Positions 17,603 to 25,609 are shown, numbered from the stretch's first letter. The stretch is 64,000 bases of DNA from CAYPZL01 sp964415045 (GCA_964415045.1 CAYPZL010000002.1:16190-80189); one strand, 5' to 3'. Notes: generated from the letters alone by a model not told the origin. Translations and numbers: made by a program.

Positions 17603-18206
17603 CCTTCACACTTTTTTCAGACCTCTCGGCAGCCAGATCACCGCTCTTGGGCTGCCTTTGCGGGCGGTAGAAAATAACCGCCTCCGTATGCATGCTGACC
17701 TCTCCGGTGTACTCGCCGTCGTTGTTCAAAACGGCCTTCTCGATACGCACCAGCCTCTCCATGGCCTGAAAATCCCGGAAGAAGCCGAAAACATCATTGA
17801 GGCTGCCTTTACAGTTCATCTGGACCGGAATACAGTTGACGCCGCCGCATTCGACATCGCTTTGCGGAACGATGTTCTGCTCTGTCAAATTATGCGTATT
17901 CATAATGAGGGCGATATCCTGTAGAAACGCGCCCAGCGATCCCTTGGCCGGAACGTACGTCTCGTAGTTTTTCACAATCTCTTCGACGTGATGGAGACGC
18001 TTCTTAAGTTTCGGCAATTCCCTGCTTTGCGCGGCGGCGGTCGTGATGGCGCGCACCTGTTTTGCCTTGGCCTGTTTCAGGGACTGCAAACGCTGCCGCG
18101 AGGGCATGTACCCATAAAATATGAAGTCGGCCACGAAAAGAAAGCCGATGAGATACACCCACATCTGCTGTCTCCGGCCCGACGTTTTGGATGCGATCTT
18201 ATTCAT
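17592..18206 (-). CDS. pilO: PilO/GspM-like assembly protein
   Basis: The 204-residue protein has one N-terminal transmembrane helix (about residues 15-35) and then a coiled coil (PSRQRLQSLKQAKAKQVRAI and following). A ferredoxin-like periplasmic domain follows (GSLGAFLQDIALIMNTHNL, IPVQMNCKGSLNDVFGFFRD). This is the PilO architecture. It forms a periplasmic heterodimer with PilN and links the cytoplasmic PilM to the secretin. The start overlaps the pilN stop (GTGATG arrangement), and the 3' end overlaps the PilP-like gene, so translation is coupled throughout. Confidence 0.85.
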   Translation of the reverse strand: MNKIASKTSGRRQQMWVYLIGFLFVADFIFYGYMPSRQRLQSLKQAKAKQVRAITTAAAQSRELPKLKKRLHHVEEIVKNYETYVPAKGSLGAFLQDIALIMNTHNLTEQNIVPQSDVECGGVNCIPVQMNCKGSLNDVFGFFRDFQAMERLVRIEKAVLNNDGEYTGEVSMHTEAVIFYRPQRQPKSGDLAAERSEKSVKDDA

Positions 18207-18934
18207 CACCCTTCGATTTCCTCATAATTTGCCAGATAGCAGGTAATCTCGAACTCGCTGGTTTCGATCGTTTCGGTCTTCTGTGCGGCCGGATTTCCGC
18301 CCGGCGCCGCCGTCTGGACCCTGGTGTTTCTCGCCGGCACCGAGACCGCCGTAGTGCGAGAGTACGAGGGATAGACCTCGCGAAAATAGGCGGAATCGTC
18401 GAGCCGGCAGACGAGCGCGGCCACGTCCGCCGGAGTGGCCGCCACACCGGCCAGGATGATCTTAAAACGCACATCGCCCAACGACACGCCCTTGGCCGCG
18501 GACGCCCCCTGGTCTGCCGTGCGAACGCCCAATCCTCCGAGGGCACTGCCTTTACTCTGGCCCGGCAGCGGCTCGCTGATGCACTCGACCCGGCTCAGGA
18601 CCACCGTCTCGGCGATGACGTTACTCATCTCGGCCAGCAGCGCCGCCACGTCGATTTTCGAGTCAATCCGGTTGATCAGATCGGCCTTTGTCTGCACGTC
18701 GCTCAGGGCCTTGGCGGTGACGTTGAACTCGTTGAGCATATTCTCGGCCCGGACCCGCTCCTCCTCGAACCGGGCCAGTTCCGCCGTGGCCTGGGCCGTC
18801 TTGTGCGTTGCGGTCAGGTTGTAGGTCATCATCCCCAGAAAGATCAGAGCCAGCGCGGCATACTGTCGACGCATGTGCACCTGCCGACGCCGGCTTTCCT
18901 TATACCATTCGGGAAGGAAGTCGATTTCTTTCAT
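18206..18934 (-). CDS. pilN: PilN/GspL-like assembly protein
   Basis: The 242-residue protein begins with a short cytoplasmic segment, MKEIDFLPEWYKESRRRQ, that matches the PilN motif (I-N-L-L-P) binding PilM. One transmembrane helix follows (about 26-44), then a coiled coil (ATAELARFEEERVRAENML) and a periplasmic domain of about 150 residues. Its C-terminus contains an Ala/Pro-rich insertion not usual in PilN. The start was set at ATG 18934, which overlaps the pilM stop by four bases; a longer frame would lie wholly inside pilM. Confidence 0.87.
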   Translation of the reverse strand: MKEIDFLPEWYKESRRRQVHMRRQYAALALIFLGMMTYNLTATHKTAQATAELARFEEERVRAENMLNEFNVTAKALSDVQTKADLINRIDSKIDVAALLAEMSNVIAETVVLSRVECISEPLPGQSKGSALGGLGVRTADQGASAAKGVSLGDVRFKIILAGVAATPADVAALVCRLDDSAYFREVYPSYSRTTAVSVPARNTRVQTAAPGGNPAAQKTETIETSEFEITCYLANYEEIEG

Positions 18935-20082
18935 AGCCGTTCGCCTTCCAGCACCGGTTCGCGTTCGGCGCGCTGCGCGCCGGGGACGCCGCCGGTTTGA
19001 CGTCCGCCTTTCAAGCTCAGCCCCACCGCGAGCGCCAAATCCGCAGACGAGCCCGTCCCGCCTCGACTCGACGCGCTCGCGCCGCGGTCGAAACCGCGCA
19101 GGGGCTCGCCCACCTCGACCTCCACCGACAGATGGCGCCTGAGCACGTCCAGCAGAATGGGTTCGTACGCCCCTCCGCCGACGATCACAGCCCGCTCCAC
19201 TCGCTTGCCCCGGAACGTTACCGTGTGATACCGAAGACAAAGAGACAGCTCTTTCGCGAGGGCTTCCGCCGCCGCGGTCACCACGTCGACCACCGTGCGT
19301 CTCGTGCAAGCATCCACCGGCTCGGCCCGCAGCAGTCTCAGGCGGAGGGATTCGGCGTCCGGAACCGACAGCCCCAGCGTGGAGGCCACCTGTTCGCTGA
19401 AGCGCGCCGCTCCCGACGGGATCTGCTTGACGAAACAGATACCGCCGCTGCGCCCGAACACCACCGTCGTATGCCCGTGTCCGACGTCCACCAAAATGAT
19501 CGTTCGCTGCTTGTCCTCTTCGCGGCGCAACCTTCTCTCGAAGCTCCGAAACAGGGCGTTGGGGGCGGCATCGATGCCGGCAGGCTGCAGACCGGCGTCC
19601 TCCAGCAGCGCAATGTGACTCTTGATCACCTCGTCGTCCGCCGCCAGGACGATGAACTCATTCTTGGCTTCGTCTCCCTGACGAACGCTGCCGGCCAGCA
19701 TGTAGTTGATCGTGTCCCTCTCTCCGTCCAGCCCGAATCGCCGGGCCGCCTCCTTGCGCAGCACCTTCTCGATCTGATGCGTTTCCGCTTCAGCCAAACG
19801 CATGGAGGTAATGCGAAGCTCGTCGCGGGACAGCGCCGAGACCACTTTGCGGCCCCGAAAGCCGCGACGCCCCAGAAGCTGCTTGATCGTCTGGACCACG
19901 GCGTCCCGTCGTTCTTCTTCCGACGCGTCGCGATCGACGTCCAGCGGCGCTCGTTCGGCGCACACCACCTTCAGGTGCTCGTCCGCCTGCGCCAGTTGCA
20001 CCATCTTGATGCGGCGCACGCCGATATCCAACCCGATGGGAAGGACTTTTTGCTTCATCGCCAGCCAATTCGATATCAACAT
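18931..20082 (-). CDS. pilM: PilM, actin-like cytoplasmic ATPase of the pilus/secretion machine
   Basis: The 383-residue protein has the PilM/FtsA-like actin fold signature. LPIGLDIGVRRIKMVQL is the phosphate-1 loop near the N-terminus, IILVDVGHGHTTVVF the phosphate-2 region (about residue 205), and VIVGGGAYEPILLDVL the adenosine loop (about 315). A C-terminal tail of about 30 residues is charged and unconserved. PilM binds the N-terminus of PilN. An internal ATG at 20058 (MKQKVLPIGLDIG) is an equally plausible start, because neither has a clear ribosome binding site. It follows the gspH stop by 10 bases. Confidence 0.9.
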   Translation of the reverse strand: MLISNWLAMKQKVLPIGLDIGVRRIKMVQLAQADEHLKVVCAERAPLDVDRDASEEERRDAVVQTIKQLLGRRGFRGRKVVSALSRDELRITSMRLAEAETHQIEKVLRKEAARRFGLDGERDTINYMLAGSVRQGDEAKNEFIVLAADDEVIKSHIALLEDAGLQPAGIDAAPNALFRSFERRLRREEDKQRTIILVDVGHGHTTVVFGRSGGICFVKQIPSGAARFSEQVASTLGLSVPDAESLRLRLLRAEPVDACTRRTVVDVVTAAAEALAKELSLCLRYHTVTFRGKRVERAVIVGGGAYEPILLDVLRRHLSVEVEVGEPLRGFDRGASASSRGGTGSSADLALAVGLSLKGGRQTGGVPGAQRAEREPVLEGERL

Positions 20083-20092
20083 CTCACGTCAC

Positions 20093-20611
20093 TCAATCGG
20101 ATATCGTAATGTACCCCGTCACAGGCTCCACGCTCACCTTTTTCGTTATGCCTCCTGCTTCCAGGGTGACCACCCCGCTGTTCAACGGGGCCAGAGTGCC
20201 CGGGGTGCTGCACAACGGACTTCCCAGGTAGTCGAAGGTCACCGCGCTGAAGCCGTCGAAATTCGCATCGACCAGATCGACCCGGTTGAGACGTGATTCG
20301 TTCTGGAAGTCGACCCGATAATCAAATTGCTTCCGAACGGGATGGGAGATCACGGTCCCGGTCTCATCCTGGATCTGGTAGGTTTCAGCCGTCTTGTCAA
20401 ACACAACGGAAAAATACTCTCCTTTGCTGATGGCCATGCTCTTGGCGTACTCCAGATCGGCCGCCAGCATGTTTGAGGCGGCGCGAATCTGCATGCTCCC
20501 GGCCGACGAGATCATCGGCACCGCAATCGCGGCGGCCACGCCCATGATGACGAGAACGATCATCAACTCAATGAGTGTGAATCCAATTCGTGTTTTTGCA
20601 TTCTGGCACAT
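20093..20611 (-). CDS. gspH: GspH-type pseudopilin
   Basis: The 172-residue protein carries a class III prepilin signal (RIGFTLIELMIVLVIMGVAAA), with cleavage expected after the Gly before Phe and Glu at position +5. The helix is followed by AASNMLAADLEYAKSMAISKGEYFSVVF, a pattern typical of GspH/FimT minor pseudopilins, and by a beta-rich globular domain. It initiates or caps the pseudopilus tip. The GGAGGCAGGG sequence precedes the ATG. A gap of 382 bases with hairpins separates it from the GspK-like gene, so it may begin a second transcription unit. Confidence 0.9.
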   Translation of the reverse strand: MCQNAKTRIGFTLIELMIVLVIMGVAAAIAVPMISSAGSMQIRAASNMLAADLEYAKSMAISKGEYFSVVFDKTAETYQIQDETGTVISHPVRKQFDYRVDFQNESRLNRVDLVDANFDGFSAVTFDYLGSPLCSTPGTLAPLNSGVVTLEAGGITKKVSVEPVTGYITISD

Positions 20612-20993
20612 AATTCACCCTGCCTCCGTTGTATCTTCGGTCCGTGCGGCGTGCTTCTTTACCTTCGAGTCAGGCCCGCATTTGCGGGCGATTTTCGGCC
20701 CGTCGCAGCACTGCCGGCGGCCGAACGGTTGCGCAGGCAAAACGGACGTTCCGGGGCGCGTCGGCTTCGGACCAACCGTGGCGAATGCCCGTTTCCTGCG
20801 CCAATATCGACTGATTTGCCGTCATCAAAACCCCGCATCGGCGGGGTCTTTTCCCGACCCGGCCCCTTTCCCGAGGCTGCCCCTGCGGCCGAACGCACTG
20901 CACAAATGCGTCCGTTTCTTCCTGCTCCAACCGGCCGGACTGACGAGCAAATACACATTTTCGGACGTCTCCCTGCATAACTCACGCCGGGTC
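20612..20993. other. Intergenic region with two hairpins inside the pseudopilin cluster, 382 bp
   Basis: This stretch has no convincing gene. It holds two GC hairpins: GCCCGC-attt-GCGGGC (20674-20689) and CCCCGC-atcg-GCGGGG (20831-20846), the latter with A4 on one side and TCTTTT on the other. I looked for a cyclic-di-GMP riboswitch here because of the neighbouring genes and did not find the consensus. The region may hold a terminator for the upstream genes and a promoter for gspH. Confidence 0.5.
20827..20852. terminator. Bidirectional intrinsic terminator-like hairpin
   Basis: CCCCGC (20831-20836) and GCGGGG (20841-20846) form a six-base stem with loop ATCG. AAAA precedes and TCTTTT follows, so either strand yields a stem plus U-rich tail. 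On the minus strand it lies downstream of the GspK-like gene and upstream of gspH. Confidence 0.55.
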
Positions 20994-22757
20994 TCATTGC
21001 CTGACCATGCTTCGGAAAAACGCATCCGCCGCCGGCATCCAATGCTCGCGCGTTCCAGAAGGCCAGACGATAATCGCCGACTTCACGGGTTCTGCAATGA
21101 TCGTGGTTTCCGCCCCCTTCTCATCCAGTTTCCAGTGGCCGATGGGCGACGAGGCCACGGCCAGTTTCGCATGCAATTGCTGGATCTCCGTCTGGGTCAG
21201 GGCGCCGTCGTAAACCCGGACGTCGTCGATCAGACCTCCAAACGTCGAGACAGGACCGGCGCGGCGATCGACGCCGATATTCAAATGTCCCATTCCGGTA
21301 CCGGGCCCGGCGATCGGAAGGTTGGGGTCGCTGGCATTCTTCACGACGCCGTCGAGATAGGACGTCATACCCGTCCCCTCGTACACCACCGCCACGTGAT
21401 GCCAGAGCGTATCGCTCAGCTCGGTCAAGGCGATGTTTGTATCCCAGGTCTCCGTTGGATGCTTCACGACCAGATGCATGGGACTGGCGTCGTTGAACTG
21501 CAACGTCCAGTGATTCACCGAATCATCCGAATTCGTCTTGCCGACGACGCCGGCCCAGGCGCTCTGGGCCGCGTTCGGCTTGATCCATACCGAGAGCGTG
21601 TAATCGCCCGGCAATTGGAGGCCGCCGTCATTGGCCGTCTGGAGATAGTCGTCCGTGCCGTCCAGCTCCAGCGCTCCGTTTACGGCGCCGCCGGCGGGTT
21701 GCCAGGTTGCCGCTCCGTAGATGGAACAATCGTGATTGCCGCCGGAAGAATCGGCGGCGCTTTCCCGAAAGGCTCCCCTGGCGAACACGCCTCCGGCGAT
21801 ATAGACTTTGGTTGCGGCGGCACTCACCGTGACGGCGCCGTCTGCCACGATCAGCCCTTCCACACTCAGCCGGTTGACCGCCCCCACGGTGACATCGCCC
21901 GTTACGTACAGCGCCGGCAAATTCTTGGCCCCCACGATGCTGATGCCGGTGCCGCGAATCGCCAGGTCGCCGTCCACGAGCAACATGCCGTTGATGCTGA
22001 TGTTGTTGTTCAGCGTCAGGTCGCCCGCACGATACACCACGCGGACCGGATCGGACGGGCCGAAGGTGAAGTCGGACAGGCTGCCGCCGCTCAAGGGCAG
22101 CGTCGGATAGCGCGTGGTGAAATCGGCCACGGTCACCGCGGGCCAGGCGAGAGCCAGATCGGCGACGGCGTTCCGCCTGCCCGTGATGGTTCCGGACAGC
22201 GAGTTGCAGAACGCGTCCCCGTTTATCGTGCGCAGGCTGGTCACGCTGCCGGCGCAGTAGAGGTCGCCGAAGAGACCGAGCCGCTGGCCCAGGGAGGCGT
22301 CGGCCCCGGTCCACAGTGCGATACACGGGTCCAGGCGCAGCTCGGCCGAAAGCCGGCTGCACGCCACTTTCTCGCCAGCCGCCAATCGATAGGCCTCACA
22401 GTCGATCACGTACGTGCAGCGGTCGTACGGGTCGGAAAGATCGCGTGCCACGGTGACGTCATAATACTCGGAACTGCCCCCGATAAGCTGCTGATACGTG
22501 CCGCCGGCCCAGTACGTGGAAGACACTTCCTGCGGATTCAGAAGCAGACCCCGGGCGTGCTCCAGCGCCGAGTCGGCCAACTGGTCCATCCGGACCCGAA
22601 GCAGCATGTTTTGCCCGCTGGCCAGCTCGACGTCGGACCGGCTCAGAAAGCCCAGCGCGATGATCGCAATCGCCATGATGATGAACAGGATCATCAGAAG
22701 CGCCACACCCCTACTGCGGCGGTATGCAGTTGTCTTGCTGCCGGCGTCAATCATCAT
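20994..22757 (-). CDS. GspK/PilX-like pseudopilin with bactofilin-like and LamG domains
   Basis: The 587-residue protein starts with a prepilin-like helix, RGVALLMILFIIMAIAIIAL, lacking Glu at +5 as in GspK. A GspK/PilX-like region follows (RMDQLADSALEHARGLLL). Residues about 240-350 form a repetitive beta region (GDLTLNNNISINGMLLVDGD, LYVTGDVTVG). A complete LamG/jelly-roll domain lies at about 360-530 (GALELDGTDDYLQT, LWHHVAVVYEG, GLIDDVRVYDGALTQTEIQQL). It would place a carbohydrate- or surface-binding module at the pseudopilus tip. The chosen start, ATG 22757, overlaps the GspJ-like gene by 11 bases. Confidence 0.85.
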   Translation of the reverse strand: MMIDAGSKTTAYRRSRGVALLMILFIIMAIAIIALGFLSRSDVELASGQNMLLRVRMDQLADSALEHARGLLLNPQEVSSTYWAGGTYQQLIGGSSEYYDVTVARDLSDPYDRCTYVIDCEAYRLAAGEKVACSRLSAELRLDPCIALWTGADASLGQRLGLFGDLYCAGSVTSLRTINGDAFCNSLSGTITGRRNAVADLALAWPAVTVADFTTRYPTLPLSGGSLSDFTFGPSDPVRVVYRAGDLTLNNNISINGMLLVDGDLAIRGTGISIVGAKNLPALYVTGDVTVGAVNRLSVEGLIVADGAVTVSAAATKVYIAGGVFARGAFRESAADSSGGNHDCSIYGAATWQPAGGAVNGALELDGTDDYLQTANDGGLQLPGDYTLSVWIKPNAAQSAWAGVVGKTNSDDSVNHWTLQFNDASPMHLVVKHPTETWDTNIALTELSDTLWHHVAVVYEGTGMTSYLDGVVKNASDPNLPIAGPGTGMGHLNIGVDRRAGPVSTFGGLIDDVRVYDGALTQTEIQQLHAKLAVASSPIGHWKLDEKGAETTIIAEPVKSAIIVWPSGTREHWMPAADAFFRSMVRQ

Positions 22758-23373
22758 CAGAAACCAGAGCCTCTCCCGTGTCGTCGAGCAAATGGCCGGC
22801 CCAGCTCCGCAAGGCCACGCTGATCTCATACCGATGGTCCGTGTTGTCCTCCGTCAAATCGAACTTAATCGTTACGAAGCGCGTGTACGGCGGGGCTGCG
22901 TCAAAATCGAATTGGACGTTCTTACAGTCCGAAAGGAAGATAGCGCTTCTGGAATCATGCCCCGCCAGCAGGTCCGCCTTTTTCCCTGTGAGCTTCAGCT
23001 CCGCCAGGGTCAGAACCAGCGTCTCGCTCGCGTCGAATTCAGAAATCTGCACGCGGTCGAGGCCGTCGCCGCGTTCCACGTACACTAACTCGTTCAGGTT
23101 GATCCGGCTGTCACCGTTGCTATCGGCCCGCCAGACGGCGATGTCGTTGCCCGGCGCGGCGCAGACGAGAAGACAGCTTTGAAGCAGATTGGAGATTCGC
23201 AGCGAGGTATGTCGCAGTTGGGCCTGTTTGGAGAGGACGTCATCGCTGATCTGACTGGCTGAGGTCATGGCGAACGCCAGCGTCGCCACGGCCGACAGCA
23301 GAATGGCCGTCACCGTCAGCGCCACTAACAGTTCGACCAACGTCAGAGCCTGGATGTGTCTGGTACTTTTCAT
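22747..23373 (-). CDS. gspJ: GspJ-type pseudopilin
   Basis: About 208 residues, with the N-terminal signal QALTLVELLVALTVTAILLSA (cleavage before Leu/Thr region, Glu at +5). The following sequence (TLAFAMTSASQISDDVLSKQAQLRHTSLRISNLLQSC) resembles GspJ/PilW minor pseudopilins, which form the tip complex with GspI and GspK. The globular part includes an Asp-rich stretch, RADSNGDSRINLNELVY, like a calcium-binding loop (DSNGDSRIN). The start at ATG 23373 is preferred over a GTG nine codons upstream. It is flanked by gspI and the LamG-pseudopilin gene. Confidence 0.85.
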   Translation of the reverse strand: MKSTRHIQALTLVELLVALTVTAILLSAVATLAFAMTSASQISDDVLSKQAQLRHTSLRISNLLQSCLLVCAAPGNDIAVWRADSNGDSRINLNELVYVERGDGLDRVQISEFDASETLVLTLAELKLTGKKADLLAGHDSRSAIFLSDCKNVQFDFDAAPPYTRFVTIKFDLTEDNTDHRYEISVALRSWAGHLLDDTGEALVSDDD

Positions 23374-23493
23374 CACCTGCGATTCCACCGACCCAAGCAC
23401 GGAACTTCAAACCACTCATGAACTCATATAATGCCACGTGTCATGTCCTCGCCGCCCTGGTTCGTCGCGCGCCCGGCTGCACCGTCGGGCCGG

Positions 23494-23964
23494 TTACTGA
23501 CTGATCACCCGATGGAGGACCGCGATCTCCGCTCCGTCGTACTTGACCCACACGGAGGCAAAGATGAAGAAACAGGGCGGCTCCTCGTCCTCCTGTTGCG
23601 GCACATAGACGTAGCTGCAGTGCACCTCCCGGCTGAATTTCGCATAGATGGGGTCTGCAAACACGGTGCCGGAGGCGTCCTTTACCTGTCCCTCGGGCTC
23701 CGTATAACCGTCCCAGCCGTCCCAGGGTTCTCCGGCGTCTTTGATGATCTGTTCGTAGGGCGTACTGGCAATGCGCTCCATCAGGTCGCCGGCCAGCTTG
23801 GCCGCCAGCGTGCGGCGCATCCCTTCGGCCTGGGCCGTGGCGCCGCCGACAAAGGGCAAAAGCACACCGGCCGCCGCCATGCCCAACAGGACCATAGCGA
23901 GCGTGGCCTCGGCCAGCGTGAAACCGCCGGCACGACGATGGATGCCCCGACGATCAGTAGTCAT
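23494..23964 (-). CDS. gspI: GspI-type pseudopilin
   Basis: About 156 residues with the signal GGFTLAEATLAMVLLGMAAAGVLLP (Glu at +5 after the cleavage site). The continuation AEGMRRTLAAKLAGDLMERI is typical of GspI/PilV minor pseudopilins. The ATG at 23964 overlaps the upstream gspG-like gene by 11 bases. A longer frame starting at 24015 would lie entirely within that gene and has no ribosome binding site. Its small globular domain ends with a short strand pair, as in GspI, which nucleates the tip complex. Confidence 0.85.
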   Translation of the reverse strand: MTTDRRGIHRRAGGFTLAEATLAMVLLGMAAAGVLLPFVGGATAQAEGMRRTLAAKLAGDLMERIASTPYEQIIKDAGEPWDGWDGYTEPEGQVKDASGTVFADPIYAKFSREVHCSYVYVPQQEDEEPPCFFIFASVWVKYDGAEIAVLHRVISQ

Positions 23965-24460
23965 AGTACCGCACCCCCCGGGAATCGGTGCCCGTATTGT
24001 CCGGGCGAATTTCACCGGTCTGGGGTTTGCAGATCCACCCGTGACTGTCGTCGGCGGCGGCGGGAAACGCCGCCCCGTTGGGAAGAATCTGAACCGTATC
24101 CAGGTTATTGAACGGATTCGTCGGCATCTTGGAAAGATAAGGTCCGTAGTCGAACCCGGGTGTTCCTCTGGCCGCCGTGGTGCCGTCGGCCTTGCTCGAC
24201 AACGTCGCCTGGTCGCGGAAGGCCGCTTCCGTCGGCGCCACTGTCGGGTCGCCGTTGGGATATCCCGGCGCGACCTCGTTGTGCTGGCTGGTGTAGATCA
24301 GGACGAAGCGGCGCAGCAGGTTCAAGCTACCGGCCAGGGTGCTCTGCCGGGCGGCTGTACCGCTGTTGGCGACCGCCGGGATCACGATGGCGGCCAGGAC
24401 GCCAAGCAAGACCACCACAACCAGAATCTCAACCAGGGTGAAGGCCCTTGCTCGTCTCAT
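23954..24460 (-). CDS. GspG-like pseudopilin, second copy
   Basis: About 168 residues with the signal RAFTLVEILVVVVLLGVLAAIVIPA (Glu at +5). The globular domain contains YGPYLSKMPTNPFNNLDTV, very similar to the same part of the downstream-coded pilin at 24576-25067. That similarity suggests an old duplication. AAAGGGGCAGTG precedes the ATG at 24460. It is separated from the first copy by a terminator-like hairpin (24495-24543), so the two are probably expressed at different levels. Confidence 0.9.
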   Translation of the reverse strand: MRRARAFTLVEILVVVVLLGVLAAIVIPAVANSGTAARQSTLAGSLNLLRRFVLIYTSQHNEVAPGYPNGDPTVAPTEAAFRDQATLSSKADGTTAARGTPGFDYGPYLSKMPTNPFNNLDTVQILPNGAAFPAAADDSHGWICKPQTGEIRPDNTGTDSRGVRYYDY

Positions 24461-24494
24461 CACTGCCCCTTTCGATTACCTCTTCCGTCATTCA

Positions 24495-24543
24495 GAAAAA
24501 AGGCTGACCGGCTTCGGGCAACGGCCTTGGCACGGTCAGCCTT
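24495..24543 (-). terminator. Intrinsic terminator after the major pseudopilin gene
   Basis: On the minus strand AAGGCTGACCG and CGGTCAGCCTT form a perfect 11-base stem with a 22-base loop, followed directly by TTTTTC. It sits between the first gspG-like gene and the rest of the operon. It would let the major pilin be made in excess while only read-through transcripts reach the downstream genes. Confidence 0.8.
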
Positions 24544-24575
24544 GATTATCAGTATTCGACGATCATGCGGGGAGA

Positions 24576-25067
24576 TTAGAGATCAATGTGGTCTGCGTTA
24601 CCATCCCCATCCGCGTCGAAGCTGTCGTCGGCCCAGATCTCACCGGTGGCGGCATCGTATTCCCAGCTTCCGGCATCATCACCAATCGTGCCCGTGGTAT
24701 CGATCTTGCCTTGATTGGTCACGACGGCGTCCGTCACATCGTTGAACGGGTTGATCGGCACTCTCTCCAGATACGGACCGTAGCAGTGGACGGCGTCGCG
24801 TGCCTTGCTGCCGCTCGGGTTGCCGTCGATGTCGGTGGTCTCGGTCATCTGGGCGATGAAGGTGGCAGCGGCCGGAGCGATGTCGTTGTGCTGCACCTTG
24901 TAAAGCTCGATCTGACTGCGGAGTGTCTGCAGGTCGCTGCAGAGACTGTTGGTCTTGGCCTCGGTGCTGGCCTGGGTGAACTGCGGAATGACGATCGCGG
25001 CCAGAATACCCAGAATGACCACGACGATCAGAATTTCGACCAATGTGAAACCTTGTTTTGCTCTCAT
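24576..25067 (-). CDS. gspG: Major pseudopilin (GspG-like)
   Basis: The 163-residue protein has the signal KQGFTLVEILIVVVILGILAAIVIPQF (cleavage after Gly, Glu at +5), typical of GspG/major pilins. The globular domain has YGPYLERVPINPFNDVTDAVV and a C-terminal Asp-rich stretch (SFDADGDGNADHIDL) that fits calcium binding, as in GspG. The very strong ribosome binding site GAGGAGG is followed by ACACAAG and ATG. As first gene of the cluster with its own terminator, it is the best candidate for the abundant shaft subunit. No prepilin peptidase gene is in the window. Confidence 0.93.
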   Translation of the reverse strand: MRAKQGFTLVEILIVVVILGILAAIVIPQFTQASTEAKTNSLCSDLQTLRSQIELYKVQHNDIAPAAATFIAQMTETTDIDGNPSGSKARDAVHCYGPYLERVPINPFNDVTDAVVTNQGKIDTTGTIGDDAGSWEYDAATGEIWADDSFDADGDGNADHIDL

Positions 25068-25432
25068 CTTGTGTTCCTCCTCAGGTTGAGAAAATTGAAA
25101 CTTGTTGCCACTAAAACAGGAAAAATATGTTTGGTTCTGTTATCGACTGAATCGATGTACTACTTGACTGCTTCGGATTGCGTGAGCTGCGGGTCCTCCA
25201 AAAATAGTCACATTACGTCGTTTCTTTCCAGGCGTACGGCTTCGGCGATTCATCCGAATGCCTGACGTACATGGAAGCCCTAAAGGTGACGGTCCGGAAA
25301 TCGGCCGAACCGCCTTATCTGCGGCTCCCGCTCAGTCCAACCAAACTATAGGAAACACAATCCGGGGTGCCAAAAAACGGAGGGAGAAAAAAAACCAGGT
25401 GTGCGCCCGGGAGCCCACGAACCGGACACAAA

Positions 25433-25455
25433 CGACCGAAAAAAACCTAAGAAAC
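25433..25455. repeat. 23-bp direct repeat, outer copy
   Basis: CGACCGAAAAAAACCTA followed by AGAAAC matches 25781-25803 in 22 of 23 bases. The two copies flank the pair of palindromic repeats. Confidence 0.8.
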
Positions 25456-25458
25456 TCT

Positions 25459-25558
25459 GTCATCCTGAACGAAGCGCAGCGGAGTGAAGGATCTGGGCTC
25501 CGGCTCTAAAAAACCTCTTCGTCGGACGCCAGATCCTTCGCCTTCGGCTCAGGATGAC
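25459..25558. repeat. Palindromic repeat, family GTCATCCTGAA, copy B
   Basis: The outer arms GTCATCCTGA and TCAGGATGAC are perfect inverted repeats. The inner arms GAAGGATCTGG and CCAGATCCTTC are also perfect. It is the same nested design as the other copies (3851, 61083, 63828). Elements of this sequence type are known as dispersed intergenic repeats in many bacterial genomes. Confidence 0.88.
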
Positions 25559-25609
25559 AATTAGTGCACCACTACTCGTCAAATGATGAGTATCGTCCAG
25601 ACGTTCTGT

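Noticed and set aside
20700..20990. A cyclic-di-GMP riboswitch upstream of gspH
   Set aside because: The neighbouring HD-GYP gene made it attractive, but I could not find the conserved GEMM core (the GGGACGCAAAGCC-like segment) on the minus strand.
20394..22823. An 809-codon plus-strand frame opposite the pseudopilin genes
   Set aside because: It runs across several well-supported minus-strand genes and the hairpin gap, is rich in Arg/His/Gly and shows no domain.
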